Assembly: GCA_964368275.1 (NCBI GenBank)
Contig: CAYJAQ010000023.1
Span: 1-23,599 of the forward strand
Direction of reading: 5' to 3'
Length of the DNA stretch: 23,599 nt
DNA from: CAYJAQ01 sp964368275
Lineage (GTDB): Bacteria; Bacillota_I; Bacilli_A; ML615J-28; CAG-313
The position numbers and the translations under genes are program-made. The notes beneath the pieces are model-generated. The model did not search any database and was not told the origin of the DNA. It worked only from the letters and a program-made list of their open reading frames with translations. Positions 1 to 6,667 of the stretch are shown here, piece by piece (within the stretch, counting starts at the first letter, position 1; every line of letters begins with the position of its first letter).

Positions 1-6
1 GTAAAG

Positions 7-35
7 AAAAGGAGCATCATTTCGATGCTCCTTTT
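7..35. terminator. Bidirectional intrinsic terminator at the left edge
   Basis: A perfect 12-bp stem (7-18 with 24-35, core GGAGCATC/GATGCTCC) closes a 5-nt loop. Runs of A and T at the stem base give a T tract on both strands, so it could end a minus-strand transcript from the ABC operon or a plus-strand transcript from outside the window. The ABC permease stops at 155, leaving about 120 nt between stop and hairpin. It could instead sit in the leader of a minus-strand gene lying further left. Confidence 0.8.
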
Positions 36-103
36 GACCACAATCTTCTTTATAGGTGTCAAAACCACAATCTTCTTTATAGCATTATTTTGACAAACCA
101 CAA
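32..103. repeat. 27-bp tandem repeat with alternating inverted arms
   Basis: The 19-mer beginning ACCACAATCTTC occurs at 37-55 and again at 64-82, a period of 27 bp, and its first seven bases recur at about 97-103. The arm TTTTGAC (32-38), its complement GTCAAAA (58-64) and TTTTGAC again (88-94) alternate, so the middle arm could pair with either neighbour. There is no ORF here. The unit is too short and the spacing too small for a CRISPR array. Function is unknown. Confidence 0.7.
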
Positions 104-154
104 ACTAATTTAAAGGGCCAAATAAAGATGGTTCTTATATATTAAATAATTGTT

Positions 155-907
155 TTATAGATTATCACTGTTGATTTTCTTTTGGAAAACAAAGACTGAA
201 ACAACAACGACAACAATTGTGTATGCACATACAACTAGTAAAGGAGTTAAAATATCAGCTGTATTGCCTGTGATAATGCAATTAGCAACCTTCAACGAAT
301 TAGCAAATGGGAAGATATAGGCAATCGTCTTAATGGTACTACCCATAGTATCAATTGGCATAAACATTCCACCTAAGATTGCTGCTAAATTAATAACAAT
401 AGAAGATATTCCACCAATTGCTTTATCATTAAAAAGCATACCTAGTAAAATACCAAGTGCTATAAAGAATAATGCCATTGGTAAAATACTAACCATTGAT
501 AGTAATAACCCTCCCGTAACTGGTAAGCCAAAAATTATTGATAAGCCATAACTTAATGCCATTTGAATTAGAACAATAGGAATAAGGGGTAAGATATAAC
601 CTATTAAGAATTCGGTTGCTGTAAGCGGTGATGTTTTTAATCTTGCTAAAAATGAGGTAGTGCGATCTTTGGCGACTAACATTCCACCAAATAATGTAAT
701 AAATGAAAAACCAAATACCGCAATACTCACAGCTAACCGTTCAGGTTTAAACTGTGGCACATTTACTAATGCCTCTTCAGCAATACCACTCATGATTAGT
801 TTAAAAATAAAGAACATTAATACTGGAAAGCCAATGTTAAAGATAAGGCTTAGCGGGTCACGTAAAATTTCTTTTAGATTTCTTTTTGCAAATACAATAC
901 TTCTCAT
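155..907 (-). CDS. ABC-2 type transporter permease
   Basis: This is the membrane subunit of an ABC-2 type (exporter-class) transporter paired with the ATPase just upstream. The 250-residue protein has a short cytoplasmic N-terminus and about six hydrophobic segments, near residues 21-40, 57-77, 103-126, 132-155, 161-184 and 222-243, which is the usual ABC-2 membrane layout. A longer reading frame extends upstream into the ATPase gene. I chose the ATG at 907 because AGAAGGTG lies 6-7 nt before it and it follows the ATPase stop by a single base. The substrate cannot be told from sequence: drug, peptide or lipid export are all possible. It is the last gene of the operon. Confidence 0.85.
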   Translation of the reverse strand: MRSIVFAKRNLKEILRDPLSLIFNIGFPVLMFFIFKLIMSGIAEEALVNVPQFKPERLAVSIAVFGFSFITLFGGMLVAKDRTTSFLARLKTSPLTATEFLIGYILPLIPIVLIQMALSYGLSIIFGLPVTGGLLLSMVSILPMALFFIALGILLGMLFNDKAIGGISSIVINLAAILGGMFMPIDTMGSTIKTIAYIFPFANSLKVANCIITGNTADILTPLLVVCAYTIVVVVVSVFVFQKKINSDNL

Positions 908-908
908 G

Positions 909-1637
909 TTATTCACCTTCTGCTGCAGCAATGCTGACGAATGCTTCTTCAAAATTTTTATAGTTTCCCGAATCAATTAGTTCTTGAACTGTTCCGACTG
1001 CTTTTAGTTTGCCATGTGCCATAATACCAACTTGATCAGAAAGTGCTTCTACTTCTTCCAAATAATGAGTTGTTAAGATAATTGTTACACGGCCTTTTAA
1101 TCGCTCAATAGAATGCCATAATTCACGACGAGCAATTACATCTAATCCCAGCGTAGGCTCATCTAAGAAAAGAATGCGTGGTTCACTTATGAGAGCCATT
1201 GCAATGCTTAAACGTCTTTGCCAACCACCCGATAAGATTTTTGCTTTTTTATTAGCGAATTCTGCTAGTTCAAATTCTTCAATACTAGCATCTACTTTCT
1301 TAGTTAAAGCAGCCTTAGGGGTTCCGTATATTTCAGCAATCAGCTCTAAATTTTCACGAACTGTTAAATTAGGTGCAATTGATGTTTCTTGAGGTGAAAC
1401 ATTAGTTATCGCTTTTACGGCTTGGATGTCAGAAATAATGCTATGATCATGCAAAAAAGCATCACCACTAGTTGGTTTAATTAAGCAAGATAACATTTTA
1501 ATTGTTGTCGTCTTGCCGGCCCCATTTACACCAAGCAAAGCATATAGTTGTCCAGCTTCAACTGATAAGTTTAATGATGATACAACTGTTTTATCTCCAT
1601 ATTTTTTGCATAAATCAATTGTCTTAATTGCTTCCAT
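909..1637 (-). CDS. ABC transporter ATP-binding protein
   Basis: This cytoplasmic ATPase drives the ABC-2 permease encoded next to it. The 242-residue protein shows the full set of motifs: Walker A GVNGAGKTTT (from residue 36), a Q-loop, the signature LSGGWQRRL, Walker B RILFLDEPT and a switch histidine in TTHYLEE. It resembles the single-domain ATPases of the CcmA/DrrA-like exporter group. The frame is open further upstream, but the ATG at 1637 is preceded by AGAGGAG at good spacing and begins the conserved region. The start overlaps the end of the AbrB-like gene by 14 bp, which suggests translational coupling. Substrate is unknown. Confidence 0.92.
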   Translation of the reverse strand: MEAIKTIDLCKKYGDKTVVSSLNLSVEAGQLYALLGVNGAGKTTTIKMLSCLIKPTSGDAFLHDHSIISDIQAVKAITNVSPQETSIAPNLTVRENLELIAEIYGTPKAALTKKVDASIEEFELAEFANKKAKILSGGWQRRLSIAMALISEPRILFLDEPTLGLDVIARRELWHSIERLKGRVTIILTTHYLEEVEALSDQVGIMAHGKLKAVGTVQELIDSGNYKNFEEAFVSIAAAEGE

Positions 1638-1854
1638 TGTTGTCTCCTCTTCCACCATTAATAATATCATTTGCTGCTGCACTAAATATCTCAGCTTTAA
1701 CGATTGCTAACCCTTGACGTATATCACCAAGCATTATTAATGAATCGCCTGGTTTGATGTCAAAAACATCGCGGGCTTTCTTGGGGATTACTATTTGTCC
1801 TTTTTCGCCTACTTTACAAATACCAAACAAATATTTACCATCATTATTATTCAT
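1624..1854 (-). CDS. AbrB/SpoVT-type transcriptional regulator
   Basis: This small 76-residue protein carries the swapped-hairpin DNA-binding fold of the AbrB/MazE/SpoVT family. Residues 10-55 contain the characteristic run VGEKGQIVIPKKAR followed by FDIKPGDSLIMLGD. Family members bind DNA as dimers or tetramers, and small ones like this often sit directly upstream of an ABC transporter operon. The start at 1854 is fixed by GGAGG six bases upstream. Its end overlaps the ATPase start. It probably regulates its own operon; a tandem 9-mer between promoter and start is a candidate site. An antitoxin role is unlikely because no toxin gene is adjacent. Confidence 0.85.
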   Translation of the reverse strand: MNNNDGKYLFGICKVGEKGQIVIPKKARDVFDIKPGDSLIMLGDIRQGLAIVKAEIFSAAANDIINGGRGDNNGSN

Positions 1855-1862
1855 GAAAATTC

Positions 1863-1889
1863 CTCCATTTCATACTTTTCCTACTTTTC
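1863..1889 (-). promoter_or_regulatory. Tandem 9-mer in the leader of the AbrB-ABC operon
   Basis: Read on the minus strand, three 9-mers follow one another without gaps: GAAAAGTAG, GAAAAGTAT and the degenerate GAAATGGAG, the last containing the ribosome-binding site. They lie between the -10 box and the start codon. The period is seen directly; that it is an operator for the AbrB-like protein is inference. A chance purine-rich leader is the alternative. Confidence 0.4.
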
Positions 1890-1895
1890 ATATTA

Positions 1896-1924
1896 ATTAT
1901 ACTTATTTTCCCTTAATTTGTCAA
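1896..1924 (-). promoter_or_regulatory. Sigma-A promoter of the AbrB-ABC operon
   Basis: On the minus strand TTGACA (1919-1924) and TATAAT (1896-1901) are separated by exactly 17 bp, a perfect vegetative consensus. It lies about 42 bp before the AbrB-like start codon and next to the terminator of the LysM gene. Such a strong promoter fits a gene that is held down by a repressor. Confidence 0.85.
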
Positions 1925-1927
1925 GAA

Positions 1928-1951
1928 AAAAGCATCATGATAGATGCTTTT
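1928..1951 (-). terminator. Terminator of the LysM gene
   Basis: A 9-bp stem (AAAAGCATC with GATGCTTTT) and 6-nt loop begin 3 bp after the LysM gene stop. On the minus strand it is followed by TTTTTTCTT. The -35 box of the AbrB-ABC promoter begins a few bases beyond it. Confidence 0.85.
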
Positions 1952-1953
1952 CA

Positions 1954-2433
1954 TTAAATATAGATAGTGTTGCCTTTTTTTAACCAAGTGCCCGCATTTA
2001 GTTCCACTAATTCATCAAGTGTTAATCCCGTTTTTTGAAGAATTGTTGCTAAAGTATCATTGCCAGTAACCTTATATGTTTTTACTTTACGGGGGATACT
2101 AATCTTTTGGCCTTGTGCTAAAAGTAATTTACCGAAGTCATTGTAAGCACCAATTAATGAAGTATCAATATTGTACATTCTAGCAATGCTATCAATAGTA
2201 TCATTTTGTTTTGTTACATATTCTTCTAGATAAACATCTTGGGCATCTTTTACGTTTGGTACTAATAATACTTGGTTAGGGAAAATGGTGCTAGTAGTTA
2301 ACATATTTACATCAGTTATTTCTGCAACCGTTGTGCCAAACTTTTTAGCAATGCTGTATAATGAATCGCCTTTTTTTACTGTGTACTCAGTATAATCATT
2401 TTTAGCTCTAGACATATAGTAAGTATTTTGCAT
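1954..2433 (-). CDS. Triple-LysM protein without signal peptide
   Basis: A 159-residue protein made almost wholly of three LysM modules, at about residues 16-60 (YTVKKGDSLYSIAKKFG), 70-112 (YVTKQNDTIDSIARMYN) and 117-159 (YKVTGNDTLATILQKTG). LysM binds N-acetylglucosamine-containing glycans such as peptidoglycan. There is no signal peptide and no catalytic domain, so it is either cytoplasmic or, more likely, placed on the forespore from the mother cell, as are several Bacillus LysM coat proteins. The start at 2433 has AAAGGA eight bases upstream. It is a single-gene unit with its own terminator. A coat or cortex role is inferred from the other spore genes in the window and is unproven. Confidence 0.75.
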   Translation of the reverse strand: MQNTYYMSRAKNDYTEYTVKKGDSLYSIAKKFGTTVAEITDVNMLTTSTIFPNQVLLVPNVKDAQDVYLEEYVTKQNDTIDSIARMYNIDTSLIGAYNDFGKLLLAQGQKISIPRKVKTYKVTGNDTLATILQKTGLTLDELVELNAGTWLKKGNTIYI

Positions 2434-2454
2434 TTCATCATTCCTTTCAAAATC

Positions 2455-2483
2455 ATTATATGTTGTAATTAATTTAGATGTTT
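2455..2483 (-). promoter_or_regulatory. Possible sporulation-type promoter of the LysM gene
   Basis: On the minus strand CATATAAT (2455-2462) lies about 22 bp before the start codon. It matches the sigma-E -10 pattern CATAcAmT at 7 of 8 positions and also contains a vegetative TATAAT. The -35 region gives AAACATC, a weak match for sigma-E, and nothing like TTGACA. The rest of 2463-2594 shows only AT-rich sequence and a weak 6-bp hairpin (2524-2540). Confidence 0.3.
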
Positions 2484-2597
2484 AGGCAAAAGTTCGGCTT
2501 TTACGAAAAACTTAAGAAAAACATGAAAACAGTTTTTTCAGCATAAGTAATTACTAGCAATTGATATAAATGAAATGTTTTAGTCAAAATTCACTAA

Positions 2598-2618
2598 AAA
2601 ATCCCCACTAAGGGGATT
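2598..2618 (-). terminator. thrS: Terminator of thrS
   Basis: A 7-bp GC-rich stem (AATCCCC with GGGGATT, 2600-2606 and 2612-2618) lies 3 bp beyond the thrS stop codon and is followed on the minus strand by TTTTT. Confidence 0.8.
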
Positions 2619-2621
2619 AGA

Positions 2622-4532
2622 TTATTTGCCTAGATTAGCTATTTCTGATTTAGTCATTTTAATAAATTCAGTAAGTGAAACAGTGAATGATTCATTTGAG
2701 CCATGATGACGATAAGTAACTGTATTGTTATCTCTTTCAGCATCACCAATAATTAAAGTATATGGAACTTTCTTAGTTTGGCTTTCCCGAATTTTGTAAT
2801 TCATCTTTTCATTGCGTTCATCTATTTCAACACGGATCTTTTCTGCTTTTAAGGCTTTTTCAACCTCTTTGGCATATTCTAAATGATATTCATTATTCAC
2901 AGGAACAATAACCATTTGTTGTGGAGCAAGCCATAGCGGGAATGCACCAGCAAAATGTTCAATTAAAATACCAATAAATCTTTCAAGAGAACCAAATAGA
3001 GCACGGTGTAACATAATAGGTCGTTCTTTTTCACCTTGTTCATTAATGTATGTTAAATCAAAACGTTCTGGTAAATTCATATCTAATTGAATAGTGCCAC
3101 ATTGCCAAATTCGATTCATCGAATCACGTAGTTTAAAGTCAAGCTTTGGACCATAGAAAGCACCATCACCAGGATTTAAGATATACTTAATGTTCTTCTT
3201 TTCTAATGTGCTTGCAAGAGCAGCTTCAGCTAAATTCCATGTTTCAATCTCACCAATGTACTTTTCTTCAGGTCGAGTTGAAAGTTCAATATGGTATGAC
3301 AAATTAAAGATACTATATACTCGGTCAAATAAATCAATGATTCGGCCAACTTCTTCTTCGATTTGAGCTTTAGTAATAAAGATATGAGCATCATCTTGAG
3401 TGAAGTTACGTACTCTAAATAAACCATTCAAAGCACCACTTGCTTCATGACGATGTACTAAACCTAATTCAGCAACTCGTAATGGGAAGTCACGATATGA
3501 ATGAATGTTATTTTTGTATATAAGCATACCACCAGGGCAATTCATTGGCTTAATCGCAAATTCCTTATCATCAATAACTGATGTATACATATTTTCTTTA
3601 TAATTATACCAATGTCCTGATATCTCCCAAAGTTCTTTGTTCAACATAATTGGCGTTTGTACTAAAACATAACCTTCTGAAGTGTGAATATCATACCAGA
3701 AATTTTCTAAAGTACGGCGAAGAATCATTCCTTTTGGTAGCCAGAAAGGAAAACCAGGACCATATTCGCTTAGCATAAATAATTCTAATTCTTTACCAAG
3801 TTTACGATGGTCACGTTTTTTACGTTCTTCAACAATTATTAAGTAGTTTTTTAATTCTTCTTCTTGCATGAAACATGTGCCATAAATTCTTTGAAGTTGA
3901 TTGCGCTTAGCATCACCTCGCCAATAAGCACCACTAATACTTAATAATTTAAAATGTTTTAACCATTTAGTATTAGCAACATGAGGGCCACGACAAAGAT
4001 CAGTAAACTTACCTTCTGTATATGTAGTGATTACTTCTTCTTCTGGTAATTCATTAATCAATTCAACTTTGTATTGGTCTTCTTTAAATAGTTCTAACGC
4101 TAAAGCTTTAGATACTTCATTTCTCGTAACAACAAGTGCTCCTTCTGATAAAGCATGCATTTTTTTCTCAATACGTGGTAAATCTTCTTCTGTTAGTTTT
4201 ACATCACCCAAATCGATGTCATAATAGAAGCCTTCTTCAATTGCGGGACCAACACCAAACATGGCATTTGGATATAGTTCCTTAATTGCTGCTGCTAAAA
4301 GATGTGCACATGAATGGTTTAAAACAGGTTCTAAACCTTTAGCATCGCTTGTTACTAATTCGATTGTAGCATCATTATTAATGGGGCGAACTAAATCATA
4401 GTATTCACCATTAAGTTTTGCTAACAAACATTTCTTAGCAAGTGAAGGCGAAATGGAATTGGCAATTTCTAGAGCACTTACACCTTCATTAAATTCTTTG
4501 GCATTCCCATCAGGGAAAGTAATTTTTATCAT
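2622..4532 (-). CDS. thrS: Threonine--tRNA ligase
   Basis: Threonyl-tRNA synthetase, a cytoplasmic class II enzyme that charges tRNA-Thr and edits mischarged Ser-tRNA. The 636-residue protein has the full bacterial layout: TGS domain (1-61), editing domain with the HxxxH pair H73/H77 and C180/H184 (CRGPH), the class II catalytic core, and a C-terminal anticodon-binding domain. The catalytic zinc ligands C332 (in MNCPGG) and H383 (in DDAHIF) are visible. An open frame extends 12 codons upstream, but the ATG at 4532 has AGGAGG 6 nt before it and matches the TGS start. Expression is controlled by the T-box leader directly upstream. Its place after the dnaB-dnaI block matches Bacillus gene order. 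Confidence 0.98.
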   Translation of the reverse strand: MIKITFPDGNAKEFNEGVSALEIANSISPSLAKKCLLAKLNGEYYDLVRPINNDATIELVTSDAKGLEPVLNHSCAHLLAAAIKELYPNAMFGVGPAIEEGFYYDIDLGDVKLTEEDLPRIEKKMHALSEGALVVTRNEVSKALALELFKEDQYKVELINELPEEEVITTYTEGKFTDLCRGPHVANTKWLKHFKLLSISGAYWRGDAKRNQLQRIYGTCFMQEEELKNYLIIVEERKKRDHRKLGKELELFMLSEYGPGFPFWLPKGMILRRTLENFWYDIHTSEGYVLVQTPIMLNKELWEISGHWYNYKENMYTSVIDDKEFAIKPMNCPGGMLIYKNNIHSYRDFPLRVAELGLVHRHEASGALNGLFRVRNFTQDDAHIFITKAQIEEEVGRIIDLFDRVYSIFNLSYHIELSTRPEEKYIGEIETWNLAEAALASTLEKKNIKYILNPGDGAFYGPKLDFKLRDSMNRIWQCGTIQLDMNLPERFDLTYINEQGEKERPIMLHRALFGSLERFIGILIEHFAGAFPLWLAPQQMVIVPVNNEYHLEYAKEVEKALKAEKIRVEIDERNEKMNYKIRESQTKKVPYTLIIGDAERDNNTVTYRHHGSNESFTVSLTEFIKMTKSEIANLGK

Positions 4533-4549
4533 AATATTCCTCCTAAAAT

Positions 4550-4578
4550 AAAAAAAATGCCCATCCAAAGGACGAACA
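4550..4578 (-). terminator. Conditional terminator of the thrS T-box
   Basis: TGTTCGTCC (4570-4578) pairs with GGATGGGCA (4558-4566) through a 3-nt loop, with two to three G-U pairs, followed by eight T residues. It lies directly after the T-box antiterminator sequence, as expected for a transcription-attenuating T-box. Confidence 0.88.
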
Positions 4579-4770
4579 ATAGTCGTGGTACCACCTTAAT
4601 TTGCAAGAGATTCTTGCCTCAAAAGCGTAACGGGCTCAGCCGGCCACAAGTTTCCAAGGGCTGCTCCTAGGTAGTAATCATTAATCTGGGTTTCAGTAGT
4701 TTCCACTATCCTACCTCACTTGCGAACCATGATTGATAATCGTGTCCTATTCATTGCATTTATTTATTAC
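4550..4770 (-). ncRNA. T-box riboswitch controlling thrS
   Basis: This leader senses uncharged tRNA-Thr and controls transcription of thrS. The conserved T-box reads AAGGTGGTACCACG (4584-4597). Just before it is a stem III-like hairpin (GCAAGA with TCTTGC), and just after it is an intrinsic terminator. A start typical of stem I (AATAGGACACGA) follows the promoter. Stem I pairings such as AATCAT with ATGATT can be drawn, and ACC at 4689-4691 in the context GAAACCCAG is a candidate threonine specifier, but I could not fold the distal stem I with confidence. Confidence 0.9.
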
Positions 4771-4776
4771 TTCTAT

Positions 4777-4805
4777 ATTATATTACTTATTACAAGTTTT
4801 GTCAA
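4777..4805 (-). promoter_or_regulatory. Sigma-A promoter of thrS
   Basis: On the minus strand TTGACA (4800-4805) and TATAAT (4777-4782) are spaced by exactly 17 bp, placing the transcription start near 4770, just before the T-box leader. Confidence 0.88.
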
Positions 4806-4833
4806 GATTATTACTGCTTAAGTTTTTTAGAAA

Positions 4834-4858
4834 AAAGAGCAATTAACTATTGCTCTTT
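4834..4858 (-). terminator. Terminator of the polA-dnaI operon
   Basis: A 10-bp perfect stem (AAAGAGCAAT with ATTGCTCTTT) with a 5-nt loop is followed on the minus strand by TTTTTTCT. The stop codon of the membrane-protein gene (4847-4849) lies inside this hairpin. Confidence 0.85.
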
Positions 4859-5773
4859 CTCTTCTGATTCAGTTTCAGTAGTTTCCGCCGGTTGTGGTGT
4901 CTCATATGGTACAGTTGCTTCTAGTTCTGCGGTTGGTTTATCATAAGAAATATTAGCCAGCTGTTTATCTATTTTGATAAATACTACCCCTTTAAATATT
5001 TCAACACCAAACGATAAAATTATAGTAAACATGATAGTTGCAAAAATAGCAGCAAAAAGATCAACATCAATAATTTCGCCTGTTTTTCGATACATTGTAA
5101 AAGCAATTACCAAGATTGTTGGTACTAATATTGTTGTAACACCAGCACTAATAAACGTTAGTATTCCCATCTTTTTAATTAATCTAAGGCGTTTTGCTTT
5201 ATAATCAAAAGTATCATACATACTCTTAATAATATTCCCACTTTTAATATTGAAAGCATCGCGAAAATTTTGAGCGAAATTTTTCTTAGTAATTTGGTAA
5301 AGTAATTGGACAATTAATATAGGTAGAACAGCTAGCATTATTACAATAGCAGCAATTATAATTGCTCCATTTTCAGCGATTGTAGCAACTAATAGTATTA
5401 ATATGGCAATCCCAATTACACCTAATGCAATGCTAATTGCAACAATAGTTATAATTGATTCTACTACCATTAATATACCCGCTGTATTTACTAGCTTATC
5501 TTTATTTGTTTTACAGCCAGCATAAATCAACCAAATACTGATAAGCGATAAGATTGATATATTAGTATTAGCACTACCACCAATATTTAACTTAAAATCG
5601 CCTCCGCCTTGAGCAGAACTGATTATTTTGCCAAATGAAGCTAATACACTTACCATTGAAACAAGGGTACCCAGTGCCATGCTAGCCGAAATTACGATAG
5701 CAAGCACTAAGTATAGCTTTGATGAACCAATCTTACGCAATTCCATCTTCGCTGATTTTTGATTATTTTCCAT
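4847..5773 (-). CDS. Uncharacterised multi-pass membrane protein
   Basis: I do not recognise a family for this 308-residue protein. Residues 1-15 are polar. Hydrophobic segments follow at about 20-45, 72-88, 96-120, 121-160 (probably two), 198-224 and 233-258. The C-terminal 45 residues are acidic and rich in Thr, Pro and Glu, suggesting a disordered cytoplasmic tail. The start at 5773 has AGGAGG at good spacing. It is the last gene of the polA-dnaI run, 9 bp after dnaI, in the place held by ytxC in Bacillus, which it does not obviously resemble. A role linked to replication cannot be claimed from position alone. Confidence 0.8.
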   Translation of the reverse strand: MENNQKSAKMELRKIGSSKLYLVLAIVISASMALGTLVSMVSVLASFGKIISSAQGGGDFKLNIGGSANTNISILSLISIWLIYAGCKTNKDKLVNTAGILMVVESIITIVAISIALGVIGIAILILLVATIAENGAIIIAAIVIMLAVLPILIVQLLYQITKKNFAQNFRDAFNIKSGNIIKSMYDTFDYKAKRLRLIKKMGILTFISAGVTTILVPTILVIAFTMYRKTGEIIDVDLFAAIFATIMFTIILSFGVEIFKGVVFIKIDKQLANISYDKPTAELEATVPYETPQPAETTETESEEKEQ

Positions 5774-5782
5774 TTTATCCTC

Positions 5783-6658
5783 CTAACGATAATTCTTATC
5801 TTCTAAGCTAATAAATTTCATTAATACCCGAATTCTTTCAAACACTCGAGATGCCCGATTCTTATCAATATCACGTGTTCCTTCCGATAAATGATCCATA
5901 AGCGTCTCTGGATTCAAATTAGATGTCATAAACACCGGCATTTTCTTTTGCATTCGTTCTTGTAAAATTGGCAATAACACTTCATCGCGAATAAAGCTGT
6001 TAGGTGTCTCACCACCAAAATCATCTAATATTAATATTTCTGCTTTCTTTAACTCATTAATAAGTTCTTCAAATGTTTCCTTACCAATTGAACTCTTTAA
6101 CTTACGTACTAAATCAGGATAATAAGCGAAGACTACTTGGTGACCCTTATCTACTAATTCACTAGCAAGATAAGCAATCAAATATGTTTTACCACATCCA
6201 TATGGTCCATGAATGTACAAACCATTAGTTGGTTTTTTATTAGTATAGGCAACTAAGAATTTCTTAATTTCAGCAAGTACATTCTGACGATTCGGATTAA
6301 TATAAAGCTCATCATGCTTCAATAATTCATTGTCAGCACATATTAACTTTAGAAACTTATTTTTATTTGTTATATTTAAATAAGCCTTTTGATAAGCACA
6401 TGGTTTATTAGCTAAATTTACAACACCATCATCATTATCAAGAACAGCTTGATACCCCATGACAGACTGTGTGCATTCATCAAGCGAATGACAAACTTGG
6501 CACTTTTCTTTTTTAACTAAAAAGCTTAAGAAGACATTAATATTATCATTGAATATTTCTTTGGAGATATTTTGACTATTAACAAAATCCTTAACATCTT
6601 TATCTCTTAAAGTATCTTTGATTAGTTCATCAATTGTTAGTTTATTGTTTGCTACCAT
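5783..6658 (-). CDS. dnaI: Primosomal protein DnaI, helicase loader
   Basis: DnaI is the AAA+ ATPase that loads the replicative helicase at the origin with DnaB and DnaD in low-GC Gram-positives. The 291-residue protein has the N-terminal helicase-binding region with the expected cysteines (CQVC near residue 53, then near 62 and 87) for a zinc site, followed by the AAA+ domain with Walker A GPYGCGKT (from residue 151), Walker B ILILDDFGGE and sensor 1 MTSNLN. Two ATG codons are adjacent at 6661 and 6658. AGGAGG sits only 2 nt before the first, so I prefer the second. The ribosome-binding site overlaps the dnaB stop codon. Confidence 0.95.
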   Translation of the reverse strand: MVANNKLTIDELIKDTLRDKDVKDFVNSQNISKEIFNDNINVFLSFLVKKEKCQVCHSLDECTQSVMGYQAVLDNDDGVVNLANKPCAYQKAYLNITNKNKFLKLICADNELLKHDELYINPNRQNVLAEIKKFLVAYTNKKPTNGLYIHGPYGCGKTYLIAYLASELVDKGHQVVFAYYPDLVRKLKSSIGKETFEELINELKKAEILILDDFGGETPNSFIRDEVLLPILQERMQKKMPVFMTSNLNPETLMDHLSEGTRDIDKNRASRVFERIRVLMKFISLEDKNYR

Positions 6659-6667
6659 CATGCCCTC

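Noticed and set aside
32..103. Possible CRISPR array at the left edge
   Set aside because: The repeated block is 19 bp with only about 8 bp between copies and barely more than two copies, and no cas gene is present.
333..980. Plus-strand ORFs across the ABC transporter genes
   Set aside because: They are antisense shadows of genes with clear motifs and ribosome-binding sites and have no family features.
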